Below, one piece after another: positions 12,099 through 24,788 of a DNA stretch of 64,000 nt; the stretch's first letter is position 1, and each line of letters starts with the position of its first letter. This DNA is from Pardosa pseudoannulata. Its lineage: Eukaryota > Arthropoda > Arachnida > Araneae > Lycosidae. The stretch is taken from positions 51,971,839 through 52,035,838 of the forward strand of contig CM063498.1 in the NCBI GenBank assembly GCA_032207245.1, given 5' to 3'. Both the position numbers and the translations under genes were made by a program. Below the pieces are notes generated by a model, which was not told the DNA's origin, did not search any database, and saw nothing but the letters and a program-made list of their open reading frames with translations.

Positions 12099-13047
12099 TT
12101 ACGGTATCCATTTACTTTAAAAACGTCATTTTTTGCCAAAAATCATAATTTTTTTTATTTTTCTGTTGTAAAATTTCAACTTTTAGGCTTCTAAATCTGT
12201 TTTTGTTTTGTCTCTACGGTATTTTAAAGAAAACTTGCAGCTGTTTAAACATCAATGACAACTGTCAAAACAAAACGGAAGTAGTGCCTTCGGAACCGGA
12301 AGTTGTGAATTTAAAGCTTTATAAACAGCATTTTTTGGACAAAACTTTTTAAATTTTCATGAAGATTAGTTTAAACATTTTTCTAGTATTTTTAATAATT
12401 AGCAACTTGGCAATTAGAAAGTTTTGAAGCAAGAAAGTGTGGGGAATTTTAAACATGTATTTTAATCTTTTAATAGTTAAAGTTGCTTGCATAAACTTCA
12501 AATGCGTTTTTCTCAGAATGGTATTTTTAATAAAATGTTGAAACTTGAAATGTGATTTCTCAAAAAGTTCTTAAAATATTTTGTTGAAAATTATTATGAA
12601 TGCGTTTGATAGTATTTACTAGTAAATGACTTAAAAGCTTTAAATTTGGATAATTTTTAATGATGTTACGCTCATAGTTAGATATAAAGGTAATGAAAAT
12701 TCGTTAAAAATTCAATGAGTATGATTTTGAAGAACCAAAATTGTTTACCAAACGTAATTTAAGCAAAGATTTTAAGTGATTCACTTATACAGTGTATAAG
12801 AAATGTGTTGCGTCAAAAAATATTGAAATAATTTAATTTATTAAAAAATTAGACCTTTTGAAAAAACACGATTTTTTTACTAAATTTTCTTAATTTATTA
12901 GAAATTTTATAAAAATTTCTCCAGGAATAATTTTTTTAAAGGGAAATTCTCTATGATAATATAAAAAATAAATCTAAAAATGTAAAAACATGAACTAATT
13001 TCTATGTTTAATGAAAAAAGTTCTCCAAACGTAGACGGATACCTTAA
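12099..13047 (+). mobile_element. TTAA-flanked MITE family, copy 2
   Basis: Left end TTAC-GGTATCCATTTAC (one base off TTAA), right end AACGTAGACGGATACC-TTAA. It is full length, about 0.95 kb, non-coding, and close in sequence to copies 4 and 5. Confidence 0.85.
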
Positions 13048-13444
13048 AACCAGTATAAAACATCCATGCCAGTCTGGCAGTTAAAACCTGGTACTGAGAG
13101 ATAGTACCTAATGATACACCAATGTTCAGTTATTTATAGGAAGAAAGCATGGAAAATACGCATACAAACGTAAAAAAAATAGCAAAAATATTCAATGAAT
13201 TTCAGAAGGAACTTTTCTACTTCCATTTCAGAAAAATCTAAAAAAAAATTATATATAAATAAATAAATAAATCGTAGCAGAATTTAGATTTCTTAGAAAT
13301 TTGGTTATGCGTTCCATAAACAGAATAAAAAATTTGCTTCTATCTTTATTAAAATAGATAACAATTTTTAGAGCTTTCATTTGTGCAACAGTAACTGTTA
13401 AAAATAAATTTCTGGTAATCTGATAATTATTAGTTGATTCATAC

Positions 13445-13545
13445 CATCCATGGATATTTATAAGGTGGATTTACTGTGCCAGTCTGGATTTGATCACTTA
13501 TATTTCCTCTGCCTCTCCTTTTTAAACTATTGCTCAATCCGCACT
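13445..13545 (-). CDS. S1 serine protease, exon 3 (propeptide end and start of catalytic domain)
   Basis: The acceptor is TTTTCCAG and the exon opens with AG, completing a GAG codon from exon 2. It encodes 33 residues from CGLSNSLKRRGRG to NPPYKYPWM and ends in phase 0 at a GTATGA donor (13444). The end is diagnostic: Y-P-W-M/Q-V opens the first beta strand of S1 proteases just after the activation site. The usual R|IVGG is here Q|IQTG, with no basic residue at the cleavage position; a basic run K-R-R-G-R lies about ten residues upstream. The leading Cys normally pairs with the catalytic domain. The exon starts about 80 bases beyond the edge of the long (TA)n tract and is not itself repetitive. 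A function in activation is inferred from the family. Confidence 0.86.
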
Positions 13546-13632
13546 CTGGAAAAATATACAAGAAATTTTTTTTTACAAAAGGAGTAAAAAGTCATTGGTT
13601 ATATGATTTTTAGATCATTACTACATACACTG

Positions 13633-14160
<528 letters not shown>

Positions 14161-14539
14161 TATGTTAGGTTTGGAAATTGCGGTAGGAAAATTAAGAGAA
14201 TTATTACCAAACATACATAGAACTAATTAATATTACTTCAAAAAGGAGAGGCGCGTGTGCCAGCTTAAGAGAATAGAGAAAACAATACAGGCGGAAGGTT
14301 TTGTCGAGAAAAAAAAAAAGATAATGCAGGGATGAGTTAAACACTTTGGTTAGTAGATCAGGGCTGGATGTATCTCCACACTGCTGTTTATCTGTTCTAA
14401 TGGAGCAAGGAAAATGAAGCTGATGGTGTAGCTATTTTCTTGTTCTGCATAAATGCTGAAATAAAGAATTTGTGAGTGTATTTGTGTATTGATTTCTTTG
14501 ACGAGTCCTGTCATATGTGTACTTATTACATACATACCG

Positions 14540-15760
14540 TATTTTCCGGACTATAAGATGCACCTTAATTTTTAAACAATTTCTTTTTAAATAACATTTT
14601 TACCATTTTTATTATTAGATGGTTTCACTCCATCTTTTTACATCACAGAGTACGGATGTTCCTGGCCACAATAACATTTTGTGTTTTCTATCCCTAAACT
14701 TTCTGCTCCCTAGTTTTTTACGTTATGAACTCACGAAAGATAAGATAGAGGGGTGGATTCCACTTCTCTATATTATCTTTACTCTTTTAGCTGTTTACTT
14801 TCCGCTCGTTGTCATTTTTATGCTTACTGTTAGAAATCTCGGGATTGAAGGGCTCGGCTCGTAAAATCCCTTTGCTGCATCACCTTCAAGCCTTTTTTAG
14901 ATGGCAAAGCCAGACTAAAAATAACATTCTTTGTTTATAAAACCGAACTGAGCTTTTTGAAAATCCCTGAAAATCGTCAGATGAACTTTTTTTCTTCTTC
15001 TTCCTCTTCGTCGTCATCGTTGTTCTCTTCATATATAAGATGGTCTTCATATATAAGCCTTTAAAATGCGGCCCAAACGCAAATTATAAAAATATTTAAA
15101 TTTACAGATTTTTATTTAAAAAAAAATAAATGTTTGCAATACTTTTCAGATACAATCGATTCGTTGAAATTAAAAAAAAAAAAATAAAAATTTAAGTAAA
15201 AAACATCTTAGTATGCCATAAGAATTTACGTTTCGAATTATGGGTGTATCCATGGAAATAAAAATATTTATGGAAAAGAAAAGGAAAATTTGTGACTTAG
15301 TTTGAATACGAAGATTGGGTTTTAGATTTAGCATTTTTAGTAGACTTAACAGAACATTTGAATGATTGAAATTTGAGATTTCAAGGAAAAAAAAATCAAT
15401 TTATTAATAATATAATATGTTCCACATAATAACAGCGTTTGAAAGAAAGTTGAAATTTTCGCACAATTAAATAAAAGTAAAAGATTTGACACATTTCAGT
15501 ACTGTGGCTGCACTTAAACATTGGGAATTGTCCAAAATATGCAAAATATGCTGCATCACTTTTTGATTTAATTCAAGAGTTTGAAAGCAGATTTCAATAT
15601 CTCCGAAAAAAAGGAAGAGTGTTTCAACAATATATTTTCTACTCTCCTTTCTCTAGAAATAAATGAATGACCTTAAAGTCTTCAAATGAAATGCAGCATT
15701 GAACTGCAACAGTGAGATTCAACTGACAAAAAAATTTGGGAATGTTTCTTTACTGGCTTT
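14540..15760. other. Intronic DNA with one transposon-like terminus
   Basis: ACCGTATTTTCCGGACTATA at 14537-14556 is a terminal sequence shared by many animal DNA transposons, but I find no matching second end. The rest is AT-rich with no recognised coding sequence. Confidence 0.4.
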
Positions 15761-15769
15761 TTATAAATA

Positions 15770-17048
15770 CGAGGGTTGCTATATATATTTCTGGCCTTGG
15801 CAACAGTAAGCGTTGCTGGGCTACAGCAGACGATTTTAATCGAAAGTTTGATATTTTTAAACATAAATTCAGCAGACGATTTACCTTTATAGTTTTATTT
15901 GTGTTGTTGACAGTAAATTGAAAAGTTCTTCTCTTTCAAAAAATGGAATTGAATCGTGAATATATTCGTGCCATTATTTTTCATAACTTTCGACGTGGAT
16001 TGTCAAGACAAGAGTGCTTCAATGAACTTAATTCCTTATACAGCGATAAAGCGCCATCCTACAGCACTGTAAAAAATTGGTATAACGAATTTAATCGTGG
16101 TTGATGTTCGATCCAGGACGAATTCCGTGTAGGTCGTCCAAAATCTGTTGTTGTGTCAGAAAAGATCGATGCTGCGCGTGAACTGATAAAGCAAGATCGT
16201 CATGTGACATACCGTGAGATAGAGGCGTCTTTGGACATTAGTATGACTAGTATCAATAAAATATTGCATGAACATTTGAGCGTAAAAAAAATTGTTCGCG
16301 TTGGATCCCGCATAATCTGACAATTGCTAAAAAAAAAAAAAAAAGGCTTGTGTCAATTGGTGCAAGGATATGTTGGAAAAATACGTTCAAGGTACATCAA
16401 AGGCTGTGTATAACATCTACACAGGTGACGAATCATGGATCTATGCATATGAGCCGGAAACAAAACAGAATCAACTGTATGGGTCTTCCAAGACGAGGCA
16501 AAACCAACAAAAGTTGTTCGAGAAGCATATCGAAACAAATGATTGCCTGTTTCTTCGGCATTAACGGTCATGTGGCAACAGTGGCCTTAGAGCAACGTAG
16601 GACGGTCAATTCTGAATGGTACACGACCATTCGTTTGCCAGAAGTCACCGGAGAAATTCGAAAAAAGCAGAACAGGAGAATCATTCTTCATCATGACAAT
16701 GCGAACTCTCCCACATCGACTCAAACAAAGGCATTTCTGACGGAGCGAAAGATCGAACTGATGGGTCATCCGCCGTACAGCCCTGATTTGGCACCCAATG
16801 AATTCTTCTTATTCCCACACATCAAAAATAAATTACGTGGACGACAATTTTCGACCCCCGAAGAAGCGGTTGATGCATTCAAAACGCATGTTTTGGAGTT
16901 ACATCAATCGGACTGGAAAAACTGGTTCAAACGCATGCAAAAGTGTATTAATCCTCATGGAGAATATTTTGAAAAACAATAAAACCTATTTCGATCCTAC
17001 ATATTTGTTTTTTCATTATTAGGCCAGAAATATAAATAGCAACCTTCG
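15770..17048 (+). mobile_element. mariner element with decayed transposase
   Basis: Inverted ends CGAGGGTTGCTATATATATT and (right, reversed) CGAAGGTTGCTATTTATATT are flanked by TA (15768-15769 and 17049-17050). At 1279 bases it is the usual size for mariner. The terminal 30 bases are still highly similar, so the copy is not very old despite coding damage. Confidence 0.93.
15943..16982 (+). pseudogene. mariner transposase pseudogene
   Basis: It starts MELNREYIRAIIFHNF and ends HGEYFEKQ. The order is helix-turn-helix domain, RVGRPKSVV linker, TGDESW with the first catalytic Asp, HHDNA with the second, and YSPDLAPNEFFLF at the third. Third-position spacing is 34 residues, but the residue is Glu where mariner normally has Asp. 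Stops (16102-16104 and near 16318), at least two frame changes and an A-run at about 16329-16344 break the gene. It cannot make an active transposase. Confidence 0.9.
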
Positions 17049-17060
17049 TACTACCTACTC

Positions 17061-18186
17061 CAGGGCCGTAACTAGGGCGTGGCAAAGGTGGCATTTGCCA
17101 CGGGCGCATCAGTCATAGGGAGCACCACACTGTGATAAAAATGGGATCCGAAAGAGGACGATTCGATCCGAGTAGAAATAAGAAGTTGAAAAATAATTTT
17201 TTTATTATAAAATCCGATTTTATTTATAAAATCCAAAGTGTTTAGAAATTATTTTTTATGAATTTTCTTATTTTTTTAAAATGCTTCTAGACTCTAAACT
17301 CGGTATAGATTCTTATAAAATGTTTGCAAAAGACTACTAATATGCCTTAATATAAATCCGGGTATTCGTTTAAAAATTTTGAATTTATTAAAGTTATTAA
17401 AACTAAATTAAAATTTAGAATTAAATTTAAAAATTAAAATTTAGGTATTCATTTTTTATGACAATTAAACGTTTAAATAAAAAAGTATTCCCCTTAAATA
17501 AACTGTCTAGTTTATTAGCAAAATAAATTTCCCCAGAATGTTGAAAAACATTTTAAACTATTAATATGTTAAAAATAGAAGAAAAAATTAAAAATTGCCC
17601 AGAGTGGTTGAAAAACATTTTAAAGTATTAATATGTTAAAAATAGAAGAAAAAATTAAAAATTAATAATTAAAAAGGTGAAAAACTATTTATTTTTAATT
17701 TAAAATCCAGTGTGTTTAAAAACTATTTTTTAAAATGCTTTTAGAGACTAAACTTCTTATAGATTCTTACAAAATATTTACAAAACACCCCTAATAGGTT
17801 TTAATATAAATCCGGGTATTCGTTTTAAATTTTGAATTTATTAAAGTTATAAAAACTAAGTTTAAATTTAGAAATTCGTCAATATTTTATGAAAATTTAA
17901 CGCACAAATAGAACATATTCCCATCAAATAAATTATTTCATTTATCAGCAAAATAATACCCCCAGAGTGTTCTAAAATATTTAAAGTATTAATCAGGTAA
18001 AAATAGAAGAAAAATTAAAAATTAATATACTAGGAACTTTTAAGAATTAACAAAATATTTTGTGAGTTCATTCTGAATATATGATATAGAAAAAACAACA
18101 TGTTTATATATTTTCTCACTATATTTGGTGGTAGGGGCGCAGACCAGTTTTTTGCCACGAGGGCCAAAGGACTTAGTTACGGCCTG
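17061..18186. mobile_element. Probable hAT-like MITE
   Basis: Inverted ends CAGGGCCGTAACTAGG and (right, reversed) CAGGCCGTAACTAAG, followed by GTGGCAAA-type motifs on both sides. It is non-coding and very AT-rich inside, with internal duplication: GTTGAAAAACATTTTAAA then ATTAATATGTTAAAAATAGA at 17540 and again at 17607. No clear 8-base target duplication was found, so superfamily is tentative. Confidence 0.65.
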
Positions 18187-18430
18187 AGTTACCTGCGATA
18201 AAATATAATTTTCACAGTCATGTCTTCAAATTTTGGTAGCATCTATATTTGTGAACAATTATTTTCAAGAATAAAACCTACCAAAAAAAAAAAAAAAAAA
18301 AAAACCCCGTTAATTATTTACTTGTTTAATAAAAACAAATTCATTCATCGCATTAATTTGAATTTTTTCCATCTTTCTGAAATCCAAACTAAATGAAACG
18401 AAACTTTTACAAGTTTGAAATAAATATGTA

Positions 18431-18432
<2 letters not shown>

Positions 18433-18526
<94 letters not shown>
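18433..18526. repeat. (TA)n microsatellite
   Basis: About 90 bases of TA with one CA interruption; intronic in gene A. Confidence 0.95.
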
Positions 18527-18712
18527 ATTAAAATAACGAAATTATAATTAAAAGAAGTTAATTTATTTTAATAAAACTACATAGAGGTAATTTCTATTTC
18601 AATTTGTTGAAAAAATATTGTATGTGGGGCCCAGCAATTTTTTTTCAATGTGACCCTTAAATGGTCATAGTTTAGACACCCATAATTTAGATTTAAGATA
18701 TAAATCAATATA

Positions 18713-19921
18713 CACTCAAGTGCCAAAGCATTATGACCACCCCTACATCTTGCAATGAACTCGCCTGGATGACGTGGAAGGTACGTGATCAGATGGAGGT
18801 GGTATTTAACTGCTGCTGGAGAGTCTGAAGAATCATTCTTTCACTTACTTCTGTATGTGATGGGAAAGGCTGCGGATCTAAGCGATTTTGATAGAGGGCA
18901 TATTGTAATGGCTCGAAGGCTGGGAACAAGTATTTCCGAAACTACACTACTCGTTAATTTTTTGCGATCTACAGTTGTTAGTACTTATGCAAAGTGGATG
19001 AATGACGGTGAAACCAGCAGTAGACGACATGGTGTTGGACGTCCAACGCTATCAAAGAAAAGGGTACTCGGAGATTATCTTGCATGGTGCAGCAAAACCG
19101 GAGCCAGATAGTGGATCAGCTGACAACCCAATACAATGCAAGGCCAAGTAGAATAGTATTGGAGCACACTGTTCAGCGGACACTGTTGGATATGGGGCTA
19201 TGCAGCAAACGTCCCACTCGTGTGTCTTTGCTGACCAAGCGTCATCGCCAACTGCGCCTACGCTGGGCCCGGGAACATCGCGACTGGTCCATGGATCAGT
19301 GGGAGAGAGTTGCCTGGTCAGATGAATCACGGTTTGTCATTCATCACGCCAATGGCCGTGTCAGGATACGCCGTCTTCCAGGCGAACAGTTGCTCCCTCA
19401 ATGTACAGTAGGTCATACACAGGCCGGTGGTGGCGGTATTATGCTTTGAGGGACGTTCTCTTGGGCATCTCTGGGACCCGTGGTTGTGGTAGAGCAGACC
19501 ATGAATGCTACAGGGTATCTGAACATCATTGCGGACCAGTTGCACCCTTACATGACCTCTGTTTTTCCAGCTGGAAATGGAATATTCCAACAGGACAACG
19601 CTCAGTGTCACAAGGCTAAAATTGTGTTGGAGTGGTTCCAGGAACATGATGCTGAATTCCAGTTAATGTCCTGGCTGCCTAACTCACTGGATCTCAATCC
19701 GATAGAACACATCTAGGATGTCATGGAATGACAGCTCAGAGTTCAAGGACCACCAATTCTCAATATCTCGGATTTGCGTAACCGTTGCTTAAACATCTGG
19801 TACAATCTGTCTCCGGCCATCTACCAAGGACTTGTGGCATCCATGCCAAGGCGGGTTGAAGCTGCCAAAAGTGGGCACACTCGTTATGGACAGGTGGTCA
19901 TAATGTTTTGGCTCTTGAGTG
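18713..19921 (+). mobile_element. Tc1-like element with DD36E-type spacing
   Basis: Inverted ends CACTCAAGTGCCAAAGCATT and (right, reversed) CACTCAAGAGCCAAAACATT, flanked by TA (18711-18712 and 19922-19923). Length 1209 bases; the transposase is described separately. Confidence 0.92.
18860..19870 (+). pseudogene. Tc1-like transposase pseudogene
   Basis: It starts MGKAADLSDFDRGHIVMARR (helix-turn-helix) and continues with GVGRPTLSKK, AWSDESRF (first Asp), FQQDNAQCHKA (second Asp) and SLDLNPIEH (Glu). I count 36 residues between second Asp and Glu, where classical Tc1 has 34; DD36E families have been described in the Tc1/mariner group. A frame change near 19075 and stops at 19447-19449, 19714-19716 and 19729-19731 inactivate it. 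Confidence 0.88.
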
Positions 19922-20111
19922 TATATTCAACAAAAGTGGTCTAGACGTGAAGGGATGGATATTGACATCTATTGCATCCCATTCCAGATGAATATTGACA
20001 TTCATACAGTAGTGAAAGTGAAACCTTTTTTTGTTATAAGATAAATATGCAAAGATTTTCAATTAGGTAGCTCCAAAATCAAAGAAAACCTAAAAAGTTC
20101 ATAATACTTAC

Positions 20112-20139
20112 CGCATTTATTTCCTTTCGTGTCAGTTAC
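20112..20139 (-). CDS. S1 serine protease, exon 2 (28-base mini-exon)
   Basis: A very short exon lies between a pyrimidine-rich acceptor ending AAAG (20140 is the last intron base) and a consensus GTAAGT donor starting at 20111. It reads VTDTKGNKC plus one base, phase 0 to phase 1. That base joins the AG of exon 3 to make GAG, giving ...NKC-E-CGLSN..., the C-x-CG arrangement often found just before the catalytic domain of arthropod clip/trypsin-like proteases. The introns on both sides are long (4.6 kb and 6.6 kb) and full of transposons. At 28 bases the exon cannot be proved by coding statistics. The support is two good splice sites and phase agreement on both sides. Confidence 0.7.
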
Positions 20140-20174
20140 CTTTAAAAAGAAAGAAGATTGCATTAATGCGTGTC

Positions 20175-20177
<3 letters not shown>

Positions 20178-20217
<40 letters not shown>
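20178..20217. repeat. (TA)n microsatellite
   Basis: Short TA tract just upstream (minus strand) of the 28-base protease exon. Confidence 0.9.
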
Positions 20218-20218
<1 letters not shown>

Positions 20219-20479
20219 GTACCACATTCCATAACTAAATTTAAAATATTAAAATAAATGCACTATTTTAAAATAGGTTGCAGTGTAAGCTTTTAAGCTT
20301 TTCTGTACTTTAAAGAGCTTTATGCCTACTCAAATTCTGTAGCACATATCATTATAATAACTGAAGTCAAGAATTTAAAATGATGAAGGTTTTTAAGAGT
20401 TAACACTCTTTGCCTTAAAAGGGACGTTGCAACCTGATTTCAACCTCGAATAACAGTATTTAAAACATTAACTGATCCC

Positions 20480-21241
20480 GGAATGAAAAAAATATCTTGA
20501 AATTTTGAATTTAAATATCTTGGTTGATTTTGCGTTGAGATTTCTCAAAGGGAAACAGAAACAAAATATTATGGTTATCTTTAATTTTTGTAGTTTTACT
20601 AATAATAATTTTTTGAAATACCATTTACAACAAAATAAAATATTACTATAACTGCAAAATTTACTATGAATTAAGAAGAAAAAAATCTTGAAATTTTGAA
20701 TTGAAATATCTTGTTTGATTTTGCGTTGAGATTTCTCAAAGGGAACACAGAAAAAAATATTATGGTTATGTTTAAGTTTTGTAGCTTTACTATTAATAAT
20801 TTTTTGAAATACCATTTATAACAATGCAAAACGCTATTATAACTGCAAAATTTACCATGAATTAAAAAGAAAAAAAATCTTGAAATTTTAATTTTAAATA
20901 TCTTGGTTGATTTTGCCTTGAGATTTCTCAAGCGGAACATAGAAACAAAATATTATGGTTATGTTTAAGTTTTGTAGCTGTACTATTGATAATTTTTTGA
21001 AATACCATTTATAACAATGCAAAATGCTACTATAACTGCAAAATTTGCCATGAATTAAAAAGAAAAAAAATCTTGAAATTTTAATTTTAAATATCTTGGT
21101 TGATTTTGCGTTGAGATTTCTCAAAGGGAAACAGAAACAAAATATTATGGTTATCTTTAATTTTTGTAATTTTAATAATAATAATTTTTTGAAATACCAT
21201 TTATAACAATACAAAATGCTACTATAACTGCAAAATTTACC
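20480..21241. repeat. Four-copy tandem repeat, 191-193 bases
   Basis: TTGAGATTTCTCAA recurs at 20535, 20726, 20918 and 21111. Each unit also has TTTTTTGAAATACCATTTA and ACTGCAAAATTTACC. Minus-strand frames across it simply repeat K-I-S-R-F-F-like segments and are not a gene. It lies in intron 1 of gene A. Confidence 0.92.
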
Positions 21242-21497
21242 CTCTAAATGCACCGTCTGTATCTCTAATTCTACATACATTTACAGCCTCCCTCCATATA
21301 CACCTTCAAAGCCATCCAAGCATCATATGCGGATTCTTGGATTTTACTTAATCATGATGAACAATTTTTTTTCATACATAATCTAGAATACGACTCTAAA
21401 TATAATAATTCGCAAAATGAAAAGATTTTTTTTTTAAACTTTCTTTTTCATATAATGTTGAAGATTCTGATGTAAATGTATTTTAAAGCTTACTTAA

Positions 21498-21726
21498 CCC
21501 TTTCGTGGTTCATTTATTTTTGATACAACGTTTTCAAACATTCAAAACAGAAGTGCTAATTATATTCAATCGATCAAAGAATAGATGACAGTGGAAAAGT
21601 TAAGCTGGAATCAGTCTTCTAATCGTTATAATAGTAAGGCCAAAATATTATAACAGGTTTTACGCTTCCCACAATTGTAATTTTTATGGTAAGTGGGAAT
21701 TAATCTTCCCACAGCCTTCGAAAGGG
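21498..21726. mobile_element. piggyBac-like MITE, 229 bases
   Basis: TTAA on both sides (21494-21497 and 21727-21730), with inner ends CCCTTTCG and CGAAAGGG. TTAA duplication with CCC...GGG ends is characteristic of piggyBac. There is no coding sequence. Confidence 0.7.
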
Positions 21727-22010
21727 TTAAGAGAGGCGATTGTTTACTCCTCGAGAACATGGGCTACTCGCATATGCTTTATATGACAAAGCGCGCATGG
21801 CCTTGGAGGCCCGGTGCTCCTTTTCTCAGCAAAATATCAATAAAATTGCTTTTGATTATGAATAGAAAATTTATACTACCAAAAATACTTTATTAAAATT
21901 TTAAATTATTGAATTATTTGAAATATTAATTTTCAAAAGTATTTTGGACTGTAGATCTTTTTTATTTGCATTCCGAAAGCAAAAACATAAGACACACACA
22001 AGTTAAAATT

Positions 22011-22733
22011 TTAAGGTATCCGTACTCCGATTTTAAATTATCACTTTTTGCCAAAAATCATATTTTTTTATTCCTCTATTGTAAAATTTCAACTTTTGGG
22101 CTTGTAAATCTGTTTTTGTTCTGGAGTGTGGGGAATTTTCAACAGGTATTTTAATTTTTTAATTTTTAAAATTGCTTTAACATACTTCAAATGCGTTTTT
22201 CCCAGAACGGTATTTTTAATAAAATGTTGAAACTTCAAATCTGATTTCTCAAAAATTTCTTAGACTATTTTATTGAAAATTATTATGAATGATTTTGATA
22301 TTATTTACTAGTGAATGACCAAAAAGATTGAAATTTGGATAATTTTTAATGGTGTTACACTTATAGTAAACTATAAAGATAATGAAGATTCATTAAAAAT
22401 TAGGTGTGTATGATTTTGGAAGACCAAAACTTTTTATCAAATGTAAATCAAGCAAAGCTATTAGATAATTCTCTAGTCCAGTGTATAAGAAATGCGTTGC
22501 ATCAAAAAATATTGAAATAATTTATTAAAAAATTAGACCTTTTGATAAAAACCTGATATTTTTTTACTAAATTTTCTCTATTTTTTAAAAATTTTATAAA
22601 AAGTTCTCCAGGCATACATCTTTGGAGTGCAATTCTCTATGATAATATGAAAAATAAATCTAAAAATGTAAAATTATGAATTAGTTTTTACATTTATAGA
22701 AAAAAGTTCTCCTAACGTAGTAGGATACCTTAA
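22011..22733 (+). mobile_element. TTAA-flanked MITE family, copy 3 (deleted)
   Basis: TTAA-GGTATCCGTACTCCG at the left, AACGTAGTAGGATACC-TTAA at the right. It is about 200 bases shorter than the others: the segment holding the CGGAAGT motifs is missing, with a join near 22125. More diverged than copies 2, 4 and 5. Confidence 0.82.
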
Positions 22734-23382
22734 ATCCCATCTTTGTACTTCTTCTTTATATTTCACCAATTTAATCAAATAACTGTGTATTTTTGACAGC
22801 ATCTGCCCTCCGACCACAAACTTTAAATAAAAATGCAAAAGTGTATGTGCAGACACTATATAGGTCTCAAGAACCCGAATAAATAAAAAGTATTTCTTTC
22901 TGAAAAAAAATATCCAGAAAAAATCCCGTAATTGCATACTATTGGGGTCTAGAAAACTGATAAATCAGTCGCTAAAATTTTTGAAATTTTATTTCTATTT
23001 GATGATTTTGTGTGGGATGTTTTTATAATGCCCGGGCTTCAGAGCCTCGGCTCGCATCTTCGAGGGTTAATTTTTGCTTATATCAAAATGTATTAATGGA
23101 ACATAAATTTTCAAACTTAAAAAAATTGATCTTTAAAATTAATTTTATCTGACACATAATTAATTTTTTTTCTATCTTATGCCACAAAGCATATTAAAAT
23201 AATCCAAAATTTCAAATATTAATAAATAAAACAATTTATAGAATATAGCACCATACTTGTATTAGGAGAGGTCTAAAATTTATTACTCAAAACAAAGTGT
23301 TCTCAACAAACGTGCATGATATCTTGAATATATCGCATGTATAAATTTAAAACATGGTATGCATGTCACTCTTAGTGCCGGT

Positions 23383-23500
23383 ATCAAAGTAGTTTAACGG
23401 CTATCTACGATTAATCTCTGTTTAAACGGAGAATTGCGTCCCAGCATTGGTTGGCGCTAAGGATTAATCGTGGTTAGCCATTAAACAACTTTGGTGAGAC
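23383..23500. mobile_element. Small hairpin MITE
   Basis: Inverted arms: ATCAAAGTAGTTTAACGGCT plus ACGATTAATC on the left and GATTAATCGT plus AGCCATTAAACAACTTTGG on the right, about 35 bases each around a short GC-richer loop. Confidence 0.65.
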
Positions 23501-23510
23501 TGACCCTTAA

Positions 23511-24383
23511 TCTTATATTAATAATAGCCTAAGTTATCTGTCCGCAAATTTATGAAGCGGTTGGACCTGGAATGGATAAGGCATCCATTCAAAGCGAATA
23601 AAGTTTATCTTCTCCTAAACTACCGATTATATTTTAAATAAATTGGTATAAATATGCTTCATATCACAGCAAAAAATACTGTCGTCTTTAAAACATTCAA
23701 AATGCACCCCATCCTCCGTTTTTAGAGTTTAATACCATTTTTAAAGCCCTATTTTCCCGGTTAAGAGCAGGCTATTAAATTTATCAATTTATCACTTAAT
23801 AAAGAGGTAAAAATAACAATCTTTTTCTAGCATTGTGACGTCATTCCTTTAAACATCTCATTGAATCATTTCATATTTTAAACTATTTAAATATCGTCTA
23901 CACTATTATAATTTATTTTACCATTGAACTTAGATATTACGCAAATACTTTTCTTTCATATTTGGCATAAATAATAGATTCGGTACATATGTGATAATTT
24001 TAAATTTAATCATCGATTATTTTTTGTTGCAATGAAAATTTTATAGCAAGTATTAGCAACAAATTATTTTCATAAAAGTCTAAGAGTCTATTTCACAGAC
24101 TAATAAATATCTAACTTTTAATTTATATATATTTGGAAATTAAGAAGTTTGTTCGTTTGTGTGTTTGTTATACATAACCACACGGTTGGACTAAATGAAT
24201 TCAATGTGATTCTAAACTGCATTACAGGATCGGGAGACTCTAGAGGAGTATGAAGATAAACACATTGACGTGTACTAATAATCTCAGCCAAAAAACAAAC
24301 CATTTTTTACCTGCCTCATTTACTTAACAGTTCTGGAATATTAAAATTTTACTAATCCCGTCATATGATGGGCTATGTGCTAG
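23511..24383 (+). mobile_element. Non-autonomous Helitron, family 1
   Basis: The 5' end TCTTATATTAATAATAGCC matches the other copies. The 3' end has the hairpin CCCGTCATATGATGGG (24357-24372), then CTATGTGCTAG, followed by T. Copies at 31471-32149 and 51627-52462 share GAAGCGGTTGGACCTGGAAT. Non-coding. Confidence 0.85.
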
Positions 24384-24788
24384 TCTTACAATAACAACGT
24401 CAAGGATACCATGTATTAAAGGGTTAATTATAATCTAGCTTATCTACTTTTACCAGAAAGGATTTCAGATGGGCATTAGAAATAAAATACTGCGAGATAG
24501 AAGATAGCCCATGTGAGACATGGGGATGTGCAAATTTTCCGATAACTTTCGCCCGTGTCAGATGTGGACAAAAGCGTTAAGGGGTTAAAGATCCTATGAC
24601 CCCTTAAAGATTTATGGTCTGTCAAAACAGATACACTTTCCGCATTCACCAAGACTATTTTAGAAGGTATGAGACAAGCAGACCTTACACCAAACAGAGA
24701 TGGAAAAAAGATAATGAGATAAATATATTTAAAAGCTTACTTAAAACATGTAATTTTTTATATAAAAAATATATTGAGTAGTTCTCAC

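Noticed and set aside
14619..14864. Hydrophobic 81-residue frame that looks like a membrane protein
   Set aside because: AT-rich DNA favours Leu/Phe/Ile runs; there is no start context, splice site or homologous motif.
20480..21241. CRISPR array
   Set aside because: Units are about 191 bases and similar throughout, with no short repeat/unique spacer pattern; the DNA is eukaryotic.
20468..21280. Overlapping minus-strand frames with repeated K-I-S-R-F-F segments
   Set aside because: They follow a four-copy 191-193 base tandem repeat and have no independent coding signal.
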